From Rachycentron canadum (lineage: Eukaryota; Chordata; Actinopteri; Carangiformes; Rachycentridae), in NCBI GenBank assembly GCA_038496675.1, contig CM076659.1:2950754-3014753 (forward strand): DNA of 64,000 bases, given 5' to 3'. Position numbers and translations under genes: made by a program. Every line of letters begins with the position of its first letter. Within the stretch, counting starts at the first letter, position 1. The notes below the pieces were generated by a model. It had not been told where the DNA came from, searched no databases, and saw only the letters and a program-made list of their open reading frames with translations. Positions 51,021-63,360 of this stretch are shown piece by piece.

Positions 51021-51775
51021 AACATAATTAAATCTGTCAAACCTATGGAAAATATTTCTGATTTCTAAACAACAATGGCAGCTGCAGTTTGACGTTAGTT
51101 GGCAAACACTTCCTGTTCATCAAAAATGGTTAATTATGACTTTTTTTTAACATAATTACAAAAATAATACACTGTGACAATTAGTGCATACTGTATGTAA
51201 TTAGTTTGTAGTATGGAATTGGCACACAGCCACAGCCCCCTTGGCAAACAGAGTGGTCTTTACTGCTCCCTCTGAAAATTATCTTTATTTGAGTGAAGAC
51301 ACCAGCTTTCAAGGGGCATGTTGACTAGACAATAGCCAGGGTTTAATTTTGGGGAAATTACTGAGTGAATTAACATTAATTAGCTCATGCTGATACAATC
51401 TATCATCTTGACAGACAAAAGCGACGGTTAAAAATGAGAAGCCCGCTACCTGGAAGTTTTGAACACTGCTCGCTGTTAAAGGTCCTGTATTACAGAAATT
51501 CAGATTTGCATGTTTTAATTATAAAGCAGACTTAGGTTCTGTATTAATACTGTGGAAGCATCAAAGCATTCAGTCCATGGAGAAATGCACACAGCCCATA
51601 TTCAGAAACGTAGTCTTTATAATAAACTGCTGTGACTTACATAATTTTGTGATGTCACAACTATACAATCAGTGCCTTCAGCTATGGCCTGAGCAAGGCC
51701 CACCGAGAACCAAAGCCTAACCTTGAAGGATTTGGTTTCTCTGAGTGTCTACCTGAAATCCTGTTTTATTCCATC

Positions 51776-52095
51776 ACGGCCTCAATCCTCCATCCACTCA
51801 TCTATATCACCTATCTGTGAAGGGTCACGCCAATCCCAGCTGACATTGGTCGAGGGCGGGGTACACCCAGGACGGGTCGTCCGTCTATCGCAGGGCCGAC
51901 ATATAGAGACAAACAACCATTCACACTCATAGTCACACCTACCCCCTAGTCATCAATTAACATAACGTGCATGTCTCTGGACAGTGGGAGGAAGCTGGAG
52001 AAGCCGGAGGGAACCCATGCAGGCAGGTTCAAACACAGAACCTTTGTGATGTGAGGCAACAGCGCCAACCACTTCTCCACCGTGCCACCCAGCCA
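51776..52095 (-). mobile_element. SINE-like interspersed repeat, reverse orientation, near full length
   Basis: Blocks TCCATCCACTCATCTATATC, AAGGGTCACGCCAATCCCAG, CGCAGGGCCGACATATAGAG, ACAAACAACCATTCACACTC and GTGCATGTCTCTGGACAGTG lead to the complement of a tRNA-like head (minus strand begins GGTGGCACGGTGGAGAAGTG). Same family as 34005-34310 and 55018-55265. Confidence 0.8.
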
Positions 52096-52697
52096 CGATC
52101 TTTTCAGCTTTGAATCTTTTTAAAACGAATCTTCTGACAATTGTTGTGTTGATTTAAGTTTGTATCAATTGTGTTGCTTTATGAGTTACAAGTCAATCAG
52201 AGGCGAGACTGTGAACCTCTCTTATGATTGACTGACTGATCTGTTCTTGCTCGAGCTCCAGAGAAGCCTGACAGAGGAGATGCAATCTTATGGATATGAA
52301 CACTTCAAATAATGGGACCTTTATTAAAAATGAGTCATAAAACGTTCCCTAACATATTTCCCTTGTAGCTTATAGGAAACCAGGTATTTTTCCAAACAAA
52401 ACCCAACCCTCCTTTTATTTTGAGATTTTTCATTGCAAACACTGGATTCGAGCCACAACCCTGCGCCTCCATACTTGTACAAAGACCTTCCACCGCCTGT
52501 GTCTGAGAGCATGAATCAATAAAAATAAATCTAAGAGAAGATTATTATAAAATGAGCAAGAGACTGGAATGAGACTAACCTCTTGAACGGGGTTGGTCTT
52601 TTTTTGTTTTAAAGAGAATGCATGAGCGAGTCTGAAGCGCCGCTCGGCTCGCCAACACGTCTTTCATCGTCTTTGCACATGTGCATGTGTTTGTATG

Positions 52698-52729
52698 AGG
52701 GAGAGGGAGAGGGAGAGAGCGAGAGAGAG
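52698..52729. repeat. (GGGAGA)n / GA-rich simple repeat
   Basis: GAGGGA and GAGA units in tandem. Confidence 0.85.
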
Positions 52730-54499
52730 GTGGTTGGTAGGTGTTGTCTGAGAGGGGTGACTCATCTCTTCCAATCGCGACACACTGTGTGGCTCTATGT
52801 ACGCACATGCACACAAACACACACCGATGGCATTCAGGGGAGCAGACACAGACGCCCACACAAGAGCGCAGAAGGAAGAAAGAAACACCTCAGCCCCTCT
52901 TACACACACTGCTCACGCTCTGTTCTCGGCTCCTGGAGATGGCATGCTGTTCAACACACAGAGTGGGAGCATACATTACAACGGTCCACACCTTATTCCC
53001 TCGCAGGTCGATACGTTGTACCAAAACACGCCGTTTTTTTTTATCCTTTAACAATGAAACACAATGCAAACAGCCTCTCTAACGGAATGCACCGGCCTCT
53101 GGCAATAGAGGTCTCAGCTGGTAAATAAGCTTGTCTGTGCGGTGCTTAAATGGTGCATTTACGGAGCGTTCACACACACATCTGTTGCTGTGCACCATTT
53201 TCATGTGCTCCTTCCTTCTCCAAACCTATAACAAGCCTTTCTACTGTCGGCTAACTACGTAAAAAGCAGCTGTGTAACACTGGGCTCTGTTTTCATCAAC
53301 ACAGAAATCACATAGCTTTGTGAAATAGAAACCCTGTTCGCAGGTGAGGTGTCTTTTCCTGAAAAGCAAAAAAATAAAAAATAAAAAAAAGCACCTTTAA
53401 AAAAATAAGGATGTCCTTGTTGTGGTGTTGTTTTCAGTGCTGTCAGGGAGTGTAACCAGTGCTGGACTGTTGCTGCCATGTTCTCTAAGTGTGGCGGCAT
53501 TTAGCCCCCTGAGACTAAGCTGCTGAGAGAGAAGGAGGGTGAGGGATGCTCTCGAATGAATGCAGTCAGCCATGCAAAGAATAAATACATGAAGAATATG
53601 TTATGGGGTGCATCTAACAGAAAACAGCTTGTAGCAGGGACAACAATGAAAAGCAGTGATAGGGGCAGATAAGGAGATGAAGAGTGATAGTGTTATGTAG
53701 ACGAGCACCATGTAGACTGATGGAGGGAGAAGGACAGATAGGTAAATCATTACTCCTTCAGCCCAGGGAGCTACAGTATGTCTGACTCAGATCTCTCCCT
53801 CAGTGTCTTTCCCACATTCCTCCATCCCCCAACCGCAATGCAATTTTCCTCCATTTTTGATTACAGATTGCTCGCTGTGATCTCAGCCCAGTTCCATTTT
53901 ACCATCTGACAGTTGTGCTATCTGTGCCATTTAGACCCAAGTGGACGCTCCATCTCCTTCGCCGGCAATTTACATGTTTGCATCTCGTTAGAGCCATTTG
54001 TAACGCAAAGGCAAAGTGTCAGGGCGGCGAAAGAGGAGGGAATTTCAGCACACAGATTAGTTTTCACCTTTGATACCAGAGTGCATCGCTCACCCATGTG
54101 GAATGGGATTTTAGAAAAAGGCGATTTTTTTTTTGGAGCATCTGATACAAAGGTGCTTCTACAGTTGTGTAATTCACTCCGACATACATGCTCCTTCACC
54201 CACTGTGACATTCACACAAGCACAGATGACAACACATGAGCTGAAACTAAGATAGATACACACAGAAAACACCCAAGGACAGGATGCCATTCAACACTGC
54301 AGATAAACCCAAAGGGTAGCGTTTTCCTTTTAAAAGAATATCTATTGCCATCCATCAAGCTAACACTGCTGTGTTCTGCAGCATCATGGGAAAGAAGAGT
54401 GTCTGCAAGAGCTGCGCATCCTCCATCTTTCAAACTACTTGCTGCTAGCCCCAAATTACCCATTGACCCCACCCTGCTGGCACTCAGCTGGACTGAAAA

Positions 54500-54860
54500 C
54501 AAACTGAAGAGCTGATACTGGATTTATCATGGACTTCTTCCATTGGACTAGTTTTACCTGATGCTTATGAGATTATCGTATTCTTATGTTGCTGCTGGAT
54601 GCTGTTTCTTTGGTATTTCTGGTACGATTTTCTACATCTTTAACAGGCAATTTTTCCACCACAGCAGCTGTTGCACACCCAGCTGTCCATGGAGGGGGAA
54701 ACTCTTTGAAAAGACTCTCTCGAGGTTTCTTCCTTTTTTTTTTCTTCATGTGCTGAGGTTGTTTGAGGAGTTATTCTTTGTTGCCGCCTTGGCTCTGTAA
54801 GGCACCCTGAGACACTGTGTGTGATATTGGGCTTTGCAAATAAATTGAATTGAGCAGGCT
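54500..54860 (+). mobile_element. LINE-like 3' tail
   Basis: Contains GCTGTCCATGGAGGGGGAAA, AGACTCTCTCGAGGTTTCTT, GGCACCCTGAGACACTGTG and ends GGGCTTTGCAAATAAATTG plus AATTGAG. This is the 3' end of a common teleost LINE group (from memory). The coding portion is absent. Confidence 0.7.
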
Positions 54861-55017
54861 TTTTGCACCTTGTCTGATAGTTTTTCGTCTTTTAAATCTT
54901 TTTACTGGTCACATCCACTATTCATGGTTCATGGTCTAGAAAGCTGGTCTATAATGTCAACCCCTAATGAGAAAAGATCCAAGGAGCCATAATATTCAGC
55001 AAAGTCTGCCTCAGGGA

Positions 55018-55265
55018 TAAGGCATAGTGGTTCAGTGGTTAGCACTGTCGCCTCACAGGTTTTGAACCCAGAGGTTTCCATGTTCTCCTTGTGCCTGTGT
55101 GGCTTTACTCTGGCTTCCTCCCACAAGAGAGTGCAAGATGTGTGAGTGTGACTGGTTGTATGTGACTAGCAACCTGTCCAGGTTGAACCATGCCCTCACC
55201 CAATGTCAGGTGGGATTGGCTCCAGCCTCTCTGTGACCCTGCATGGATGAGCAGTTTAGCTAAAG
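55018..55265 (+). mobile_element. SINE-like interspersed repeat, forward orientation
   Basis: A tRNA-like head (GTGGTTCAGTGGTTAGCACT; box B-like GGTTTTGAACCC) is followed by CATGTTCTCCTTGTGCCTGT, GGCTTCCTCCCACAAGAGAG, AACCTGTCCAGGTTGAACC and GGGATTGGCTCCAGCCTCT. Same family as the reverse copies at 34005 and 51776. Confidence 0.8.
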
Positions 55266-55381
55266 GCATGGATGGACACTTCCTGTTTAGGAAGCTGGCA
55301 GAGAGAAGAGGTGTGTCAGGAGAGTAGTGCCACACCTGAATTCACTTCTCCTGGCACATCGTATAGAGAGCTGGAGAAATC

Positions 55382-55399
55382 CTCTCTCTCTCTCTCTCT
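55382..55399. repeat. (CT)n simple repeat
   Basis: Nine CT units. Confidence 0.9.
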
Positions 55400-55744
55400 T
55401 TGTCGAAATAAACTCCATTAATTGATTTTTCAAGCCTGATTTTTGTGTGTGTCTCCCTTGTTTGTTGTAAATTTGAGCTGATTCATGACACTGTCCCTGG
55501 AAGAGACCAAAGTCATGAAATTCCCCAAATGACTGTTTTACTGAAACAGGAATAAGTACTGCATTTGTTAACTATTTTCAGCTGTGGATTAATATGAACC
55601 AATTAGTATTTCCTGCTGCAGGACTGCATTTGTGGGATCTATCAGGCTTTGACTACTCTGACCACAATAGTGGGCAGGACCAGTCCATCGTTGGCTGAGA
55701 GCTTTATAAGGAATTTGTTGACCAAAAAAAAATGAAAATTCTTC

Positions 55745-56045
55745 GCTACTATTTTGTAAAAGGTAAATGGACTGCACTTACATTGCACTTTTCTAGTCTT
55801 ACTGACCACTCAAAGCGCTTCACAATGGAAGCCACATTCACCCATTCAAACATGCATTCATGCAACACTTTGTACTGCTACTCATATTTTGCTTCTACCT
55901 ACATTCATACTAAGATGGAACAGCCATTAGAGGCACTTTGGGGTTCAGTATCTTTCACAAGGAAAGTTCGACATGCAGATTGGAGGAGCTGAGGATCGAA
56001 CCACCGACCTTCTAATTAGTGGATGAGCTGTTCTACTTCCTGAGT
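55745..56045 (+). repeat. Interspersed repeat family R2, longer copy
   Basis: Includes ACTGACCACTCAAAGCGCTT, AGCCACATTCACCCATTCA, CAGCCATTAGAGGCACTTTG, GGGTTCAGTATCTTTCACA, GACATGCAGATTGGAGGAGC and GGATCGAACCACCGACCTTC. This order is found in many fish genomes (from memory). The last block is a box B-like complement. Confidence 0.7.
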
Positions 56046-58684
56046 ATTTACTATGCACAAAAACATACTTGTCTGAACTGCTCTACCTCTGCCATCAGGT
56101 GGTCTTGGAGTTAATGATTGAAAATTGAAAATTAAGAAAAATTTGCAAGGTTAGGTCTGAACTAATAAATCCTTGGCAGGTTCACCATATCCAGATATTC
56201 TTGCATGAACAGTGGAACATAAAACAAACAAACTGAGACCTCCAACTAAGAATCTGAAGGGCTCTTAATAGACCTTGCCAAAAGATATACCCCTTCGTCA
56301 TGTTATCACTCCCCCCTCAAATTACATAAGTCTCATTTTCTGCTGTCCTTATCTTCCTCCCAGGAGAGCGCAGGGGGCCACATTGCATCACTCGCTGCTC
56401 CCTAATTACAAGCTGAGCAACGAGCAGCATCAGCAGCAGCTCCACACCCTTACAGTAGATAGAAAAAAGACACAACTGCAGGGCACAGCTGTACTCTTCT
56501 TGTAGGCTGTGGAGAAGAATGCACTTTTACAAAGTGATGAGGAGATGAGGTCAAACATCAGAGGTCATAGGGATCAGGGCTGGTTGTGGCAAGAAAAGGC
56601 CATGATGTATAATAAAGCATTTACAAGAGTTTAATTTTTCAAGTCTATTATGAAAATGACTGTTGCCTTTAACCCTCGGCCTTTTCTGTTTTCTGTGATA
56701 TACTTTTGCTAATCAGGGCCTGGCAGCAGCAGCAGCGTCAGTGAAATGGAGGGGCAGAGGCGGGTTTTCTGGGAGCTGCCGTCTTGGCTGACAACAGAGG
56801 TGGACATGCAGACAGCCAGCCAGCCAAACATCCAGCCAGCCACAGGGCTGGATCACTTTCTGCACTGCCCTATTAGAGGAAAAAATAAGCTCTTAATGTG
56901 TTTGTCTAGACTGCCCTTGCATTGTGCAAACGAGGTGCTGTCCGGTTCAGTTAAACGCAGTGCACACATACAGCAACCCAACTGAAAGCCAGTGACAAAC
57001 TCAAACAGAGGCAGAGAGAGGGAAAGGGAAAGACAGAGAAAGGGAGAGATAGAGAGGCTGTTTACACGGCATGCCCTCATTTCTACCAAGCTGTCTCTGG
57101 GGTTCAGAGAGGGTCGCACACTCGACTAGGGAACAGCTGGTGAGACGGGGGGACGGGGGGTAGCGGCTCGGGGAACATTTGAACATCAACAGTCTCAGAT
57201 CAGATGCCATATTATCATGTCAACAGTCCATTTTTTCTTTTCTTATTTACTGTTTAGTGGAGACTGTGTGTACAGACTGTGTTCTGGGACATGAATCATG
57301 TATGTCAGATGTCCTCTGTCACATGCAGAAGGGCAAGCGGGACCTGTCTCACTTTAATCATTTGTGACTAATCATAGACAGAGCAGCAGATGTATGTGAG
57401 TCTGCACAGTATTGCCATAAAAACAAAAAACAAACAAAAAAAAAACAACTAATTTTCATCTCATCCAAGTGTTCATATCTCACTAATTGTTGGAGGAAAA
57501 GTGTGCCAAAATCATCAACTTGGAAATAAACTCAAAACGCAACTGCATCATTATCTTTCATAAAGACTGCCTGTCAGCAAGGACAGTTTTACATTTCAAG
57601 CAAGCAGTTGCCTCCGCAGCACAGCTTTGGCTGCCAATTAATCAACGACTGCATATAAACATCAAAAATGTGAGACCACCGAATAGCCCATTACCTTTCT
57701 TTACACACACATGCACACACATTAAGTGCAACAATCCCTTCTGCTGCGAGCAGCACTATTGTAATCTTTCATACACTTAGCTGAGGAGCATACATAATTT
57801 GAATAACAATAGGTTAAAGCAATGCAATTTGTATCCCTGCTAAAAGAGGGATATACTCTGCATTAAAAATAGAGGGGCCAGCATAGAGTGTAAGGGAAAA
57901 GAGCCAATGGTAAATATTGGCTTATTCCAGCAAGGCCGGGGCAAAACTGTTGATGTCTGAGATAAATGGTGGTATGTGAGCTATGAACTCATTAGTCATG
58001 GAGAAAACGACCTGCATCACATGTCAGGTGACTGGCCAGCCACCCTCTGTTCTGTGAGAGCAGGAGGGACAGCAAGATGAGCCAGAACCTTTCCCCTCTC
58101 ACACCAAAGCAAGCCGACAGTCTGCAAACAATGAGAGGTTAAATCAGAACAGTAGCTACAGACAGCGTGGGTTCAGCGAGTGCACACACTCCCTCACACC
58201 CACCGAGTAATCATGCTTGACATCAAATTTAAGTTAATACTTACAAATGGAACATGAGTGCATTTATTAAATATTAACCTAAGCTAAACCTCAACTTGTG
58301 CAGTAAGTTCACACGGCGCAGCAAAAAAACTACAGCTTCGGTGTAGTATTAAGTCGCGGCTGGTGAGGAGGCTGGTGAGGATGCTGCACGGCTGCCTACT
58401 CACGTATGGAGGTGGATTAGTGCTCGGCTGTCAGCTGCCACGTTTGGAACGAGTGCAAGTGAGGTAAAGGGTGAAAGGTAGCTGATGCTAAGTGGGTTGA
58501 ATTAGCTTAAGCCACGTAATTATGACAACGCTTAACACCAACACCCATTATGCATTAGTGTGCTTACTTTAAGATACATTTGTGGTCTACTGCAGCTGCA
58601 GGGAATCCCTCACATCTTAAGGTTTATTCATGTAAATTCTTTATGGTTTTAGCAACAAATTTAACCAAACATCCAAATTCAAAT

Positions 58685-59350
58685 TAAAGGAAGACTTAAA
58701 CATTTTGGGAAATATGCTAATTAGACTTCTTGCCAAGCATTAGATGAAGATCGCTGCCATTTTGTCCAGTGTATACGAAGGCACAGCCATCAGAGGATTA
58801 GCTTAGCTTAGCATAAAGACTATAAACAGGTGTAAAGAGCTATCCAAAGGTTTAAAAAAAAAAACAAAAAAAAAAACAAAAAAAACACCTACCTGCAGTT
58901 CTACAGCTCACTAGTTTACGTGTTACATGTCATTTGTTCAATCTGAACCAAAACGGAAGCTTAAGGAAGACATGATGTGGGAGGTTATGTGCCAGACTAT
59001 TTCTTGGCTGGGAGCGGTGACTTCTTAGAGTCTGTCGTCACAGTGAGGTTGCCAATTTACTGCTCTTGGCCAAGACACAGTCTGGCACATAACCCACCGT
59101 AGAAATCACAACGTGTCGTTTTCACTCTTCTGTTTTATTATGGCCCTAACAAACAACATATAATGTGTTAATCAGTGACTTTTACATGTGCTGGTAGACA
59201 AATTTTGTTACTTGTGAATGCATCCACGCAAGTTGTTTCCCTTTATAATAAGCTAAGCTAACCAGCTGCTATATATTTATTTACCAGAAAGACATGAGAA
59301 TAGTATTTATTGTCCTAACAAATGCGCTGATCTTTATCTCAGGTTAGAGA
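58685..59350. mobile_element. MITE-like or SINE-like element with internal inverted repeat
   Basis: Starts AAAGGAAGACTTAAACATTT with TTGGGAAATATGCTAATTAG, contains GATTAGCTTAGCTTAGCATA and later the complement-type AATAAGCTAAGCTAACCAGC with GACATGAGAATAGTATTTAT. A 16-bp perfect inverted repeat (58983-58998 and 59079-59094) extends imperfectly inward. It resembles a common teleost non-autonomous repeat, possibly two nested copies. No coding capacity. Confidence 0.6.
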
Positions 59351-61759
59351 TATATTTTTAACACATCAGGACAGCATACAGCCTCATCACATCACAGCCA
59401 TGTTTCCTTTGTGTGAGATATTTGGTCCTCCAAGAGCTGCAAGGCTAAGAGGCTAAGAGGTGCATATTGTATGATGCCCCTCGAACACAAATCCCCCTTT
59501 TTAATCCACTATTATCTAACACACAAACACGAGGCATCAGCCCCCGTTGATATCACAGTCTGTCATCACCCCTTCCCTCTTCCCCTCCCACTACAATGCA
59601 TATCAACAGAAAATGCCAACACAGTGCTGCGAGCCGTGGGTGCATATCTAAACAGACCATCATCATTATCACTGTAAATCCCTTCATCTCCTAAAACACA
59701 CACACAAGCTACAGAAAATGTCTCAGAGATAGAAAAGTCCAGGGCATGAGGGTGCAGTTAACCCCGCTGAAGCCAAAGCTCATCTGTGGGCGAACAGTAA
59801 AAACCAGCTTGTTGTCTCATTACGTCTGCCCTGAGCACAGATGTGGACAAAGGACTAATGGGGCCACGCCACATTGAGAATAGACAACAAGAAAAAGCTG
59901 TATTTTTGAGATGCACATGGTTTGCAAAGTTGCTGGGAAGTTTTTTTTTTCCCAATTAGCAACATGTGTCGTGCTCCATTTACAATGTGTATCTAACTGC
60001 CATAACTACTGAACAGAAAATGTGGATAGGATTTGAATAACGGCTTAGTTTAGAGGATGTTTTTTAGGAATATAATCACAATCAATTAGGCTAAAGCACA
60101 GAAGGCTTTCTAATTTTCATCCATTCATCCTTCATTTCCCCCAAGTTACTACCTTTTCGGTGAAATGATAGTGATTTAGGTTGTAATAAACACTCATTTT
60201 GTGATGCTGCCCAAAAAAAAAAAAAAAGTAAAGCTGCTTTATTGTTTCTGAAAAGCAGTCTGGTTGCGTCTCAGTCATCAGGTAAGCAGTTTAGAGAATG
60301 GATGGATGGATTCTCACAGTTGTTCCATTATACAGACATTTTGTTCTTGTGTATGGGAGACAGGAGCTTGTGGTCAGCTCCAGCAGTCAGCAGTAATGTC
60401 ACACCGGTATCCAGTCTGGAGAAGGCTCAGCCGATGAGAACTAATGCATCAAGATGGGGTCCTGTCTTGGTTGATTTGGTTCAAGACAGAGGAGCAAACA
60501 GCAAAGACGAGTGAATCGTGGCCTGTGTGGCGATTTTCAAACAGCAGATGCCCTGAACGCTTTTACCCAAACAAATTGCTCCCTTCAACCTGATGAATGC
60601 CACCTGCTCATATGAAGGTACGCGTTCACGAGGCATGATCGTTCATTTAATCAGCGCCGCCAAAAGGCTTTGTAAGGCCACTGGTTCTGCTCCATTTGTG
60701 CACCATTGTCTGCTGCAACCCAAAAAGCAGTGCATGATTAAAACGGGAGGTGGTAAAGTCAGCGTGACAGTCGTGGTGATGGACATCGGACTGTTCCATT
60801 GCAGGTGAGGTTCCTCCGTCAGGCAGAACAGAGGATGTTCACATGAAAAGCGACCGGCATGAAGACCATGAGACAGCAGTTAGCGAGCGGGAATAAGAAA
60901 CATCACACTGCCGAAAATATTTTACACTTGGTTTCAGGACCAGATTTAAGAGCTGCAGTTCTCAAGTCAAATAAAGTCTTTCCCTCTGAGGACAAACAAC
61001 AGGCCCAGACCAGTGGTGAATTTCCTTTTTAAGTCTAAATTAAATTGGTGAATGCCACAAATTCTCTTAAATCACTTCAGAACAAGCCTCTTTTGAGGTC
61101 TGAGTGGTTCTTGAACGAGTCCAAATCATTTGTTTTTTCTGTTGTTAAATGAACATGTTTTGAGTGGCCATGTATTCCAGTGGCGGAAAGTAATTCCACC
61201 AGAGAGGGAAATATTGTACTTTTACTAGTTAGTAGTGATGTTTTAGCTCAGCCTATACAACAATTAATAAAATACACATTCTTGGCTCTTTAGCTTCTGA
61301 CAACTTGTCATGTTTCAGATGTCTGTAAGTCGTAACCATTTCCACCATAGGAGAAATTTATAAGAAATAAGATTAATTTCAGTAACTGTTAAAGGCATAA
61401 ACAAGTAACAGTTTCCATAATTGGCAAAATAAAATACAGAAAATGCTAAAAAATTACTGCAAAGGAGATTGTTGGTTTGTATTCTTTCCTACTCCAATGA
61501 TCTACGCCCTGACCCCTGAGATGTATTTTGTGTCTGGAGAAACTCAACCCCCATGTTGAGAACCACTGGGCTAAAACACTGATCTGTCTAGTTTGGTGTT
61601 TCTCAAACTTTTTCAGATCAAAGACTTAGACACTAGAATAAAACTCATGGGCCACCTAACTCCCGAGCATCCCCAAAACCAAAAGGACTACTAGTTCAGT
61701 AATGTTGTGGTGAGTGTGCATGGAAAACTAACTACCGCTGAATTTTTTAATCATTTATT

Positions 61760-61872
61760 TTTAGTTTTGATGTCTTTATTGGATGGGCCAGTGGCAACGA
61801 AACGGGAAGTGATTAGATTAGAAAAGCAGCAGTGATTCCAGCCGACCAGAAATCGAACCAGGGTCGCAAAAT
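61760..61872 (-). mobile_element. tRNA-headed SINE-like fragment, reverse orientation
   Basis: GTCTTTATTGGATGGGCC at one side and GAAATCGAACCAGGGTCGC (complement of a box B, GGTTCGATTTC) at the other suggest a reverse SINE of the same type as at 41740-41945, with the middle diverged. Confidence 0.5.
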
Positions 61873-62426
61873 AATGATGCTTTGGCTTATCCTTACTTTG
61901 AGAAAGGCTGGTCTAAACTGTAAAGGAGGTAAATGTAGCTCCGGCTCAGCCAACTACAAAAGCAAATTGTTTCTTAAACATTGATACATCAGTGGTAACA
62001 ATCTAACAGTGTGATATGTAATAATATTTCCTTTCTGCAAAACAAGTGCCTTAACATTTACGACCTTATATACCTCATATTCTGCTGAATAATAATCGTA
62101 CACATTGACTCAAATATGACACTAGATTATTCTATCTTCTTTTCCCATTCAAACCATCACCAACAACAAACATCACAAATGCACAAGCCTACACGAGCCA
62201 CAGTCACATCCACACTGTATGAGACTTGACCATGTTTAACCAGTAGGTCACACCTGTTCCACTGGAGCTCTGATGCAAAGCCTCACTGGAGGAGTCTCCT
62301 GTTTCTAGGTTTTACATATTCGTTACATCCTGTACAATGTATGGGAAGACATCTGTGAACAGCTCTTCCCTTATTGGACTGTGGCCTTAGGGCCTTTGTT
62401 ATGATTGGATACTTACAAAAGCCAAA

Positions 62427-62448
62427 CCCCCCCCCCCCCCCCCCCCCC
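62427..62448. repeat. Poly-C run beside an assembly gap
   Basis: Twenty-two C in a row, about 70 bp before the N block. Confidence 0.95.
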
Positions 62449-62521
62449 TCCATGTGTCTCTCGTTCTAAAGGTCTGCTCCTGCATATTAAACAGTCTCGA
62501 GCGTTGCAGCAATCAAACGAA

Positions 62522-62843
62522 NNNNNNNNNNNNNNNNNNNNNNNNNNNNNNNNNNNNNNNNNNNNNNNNNNNNNNNNNNNNNNNNNNNNNNNNNNNNNNN
62601 NNNNNNNNNNNNNNNNNNNNNNNNNNNNNNNNNNNNNNNNNNNNNNNNNNNNNNNNNNNNNNNNNNNNNNNNNNNNNNNNNNNNNNNNNNNNNNNNNNNN
62701 NNNNNNNNNNNNNNNNNNNNNNNNNNNNNNNNNNNNNNNNNNNNNNNNNNNNNNNNNNNNNNNNNNNNNNNNNNNNNNNNNNNNNNNNNNNNNNNNNNNN
62801 NNNNNNNNNNNNNNNNNNNNNNNNNNNNNNNNNNNNNNNNNNN
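62522..62843. other. Assembly gap (322 N)
   Basis: Unresolved bases. Any frame drawn through this block is an artefact. Confidence 1.
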
Positions 62844-62911
62844 GGGTAATGCATGGGAACTGTCCCCGGTGCTGAAATGTGGAAAAGCTGCTTTCTAACA
62901 GCTCCAAGTTC

Positions 62912-62925
62912 GGGGGGGGGGGGGG
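62912..62925. repeat. Poly-G run beside an assembly gap
   Basis: Fourteen G in a row, about 70 bp after the N block. Confidence 0.95.
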
Positions 62926-63315
62926 TGGCATGCTGTTGTTCGCCACCTGACCCACATCTGAAACAATCGGTATCAGTAGTTCCACTGGAACAGGTCAGTC
63001 AATGACCTGCTTTCCAATGAGAGAAAAAATAAACCCAAATGATTCATTTATCAATTTTCAAACTCCACAGCAGAGGGAGTGTAGTATAAGCTCAAACAAA
63101 TGCCTTCTAGGCTGTTGAGTTTTTCCACACAGATTCTGTCCTAAGTCCGTTATTTGGCATTCTGATCACAAAGCCAGGGGAGGGAGATTCTCTACCATGT
63201 AATTCTTCCTGAGCCAAGTCAAAAAGATTCTCATTAAAGTACTTTTTATATCCCTAACCTCAGTTTCCAGGGACAATTGTATTGGGTTGTCATGCTATTT
63301 GTAGACTAATAACCT

Positions 63316-63316
<1 letters not shown>

Positions 63317-63358
<42 letters not shown>
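63317..63358. repeat. (CA)n microsatellite
   Basis: About 21 CA units, with a second short CA run just after (63363-63376). Confidence 0.95.

Positions 63359-63360
<2 letters not shown>

Noticed and set aside
52575..52859. Minus-strand 94-codon frame ending near a GTTAGT donor-like site, with some CpG content; considered as an upstream adgra1 exon joining 49875.
   Set aside because: The phase-compatible frame has a weak acceptor and a low-complexity lysine-rich end. No recognised peptide.
60242..60808. Two plus-strand frames of 90 and 71 codons close together (60242-60514 and 60593-60808).
   Set aside because: No recognisable domain, and no splice or promoter evidence.
62405..62985. Open frames running through the N block.
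   Set aside because: They exist only because the unknown bases contain no stop codons.
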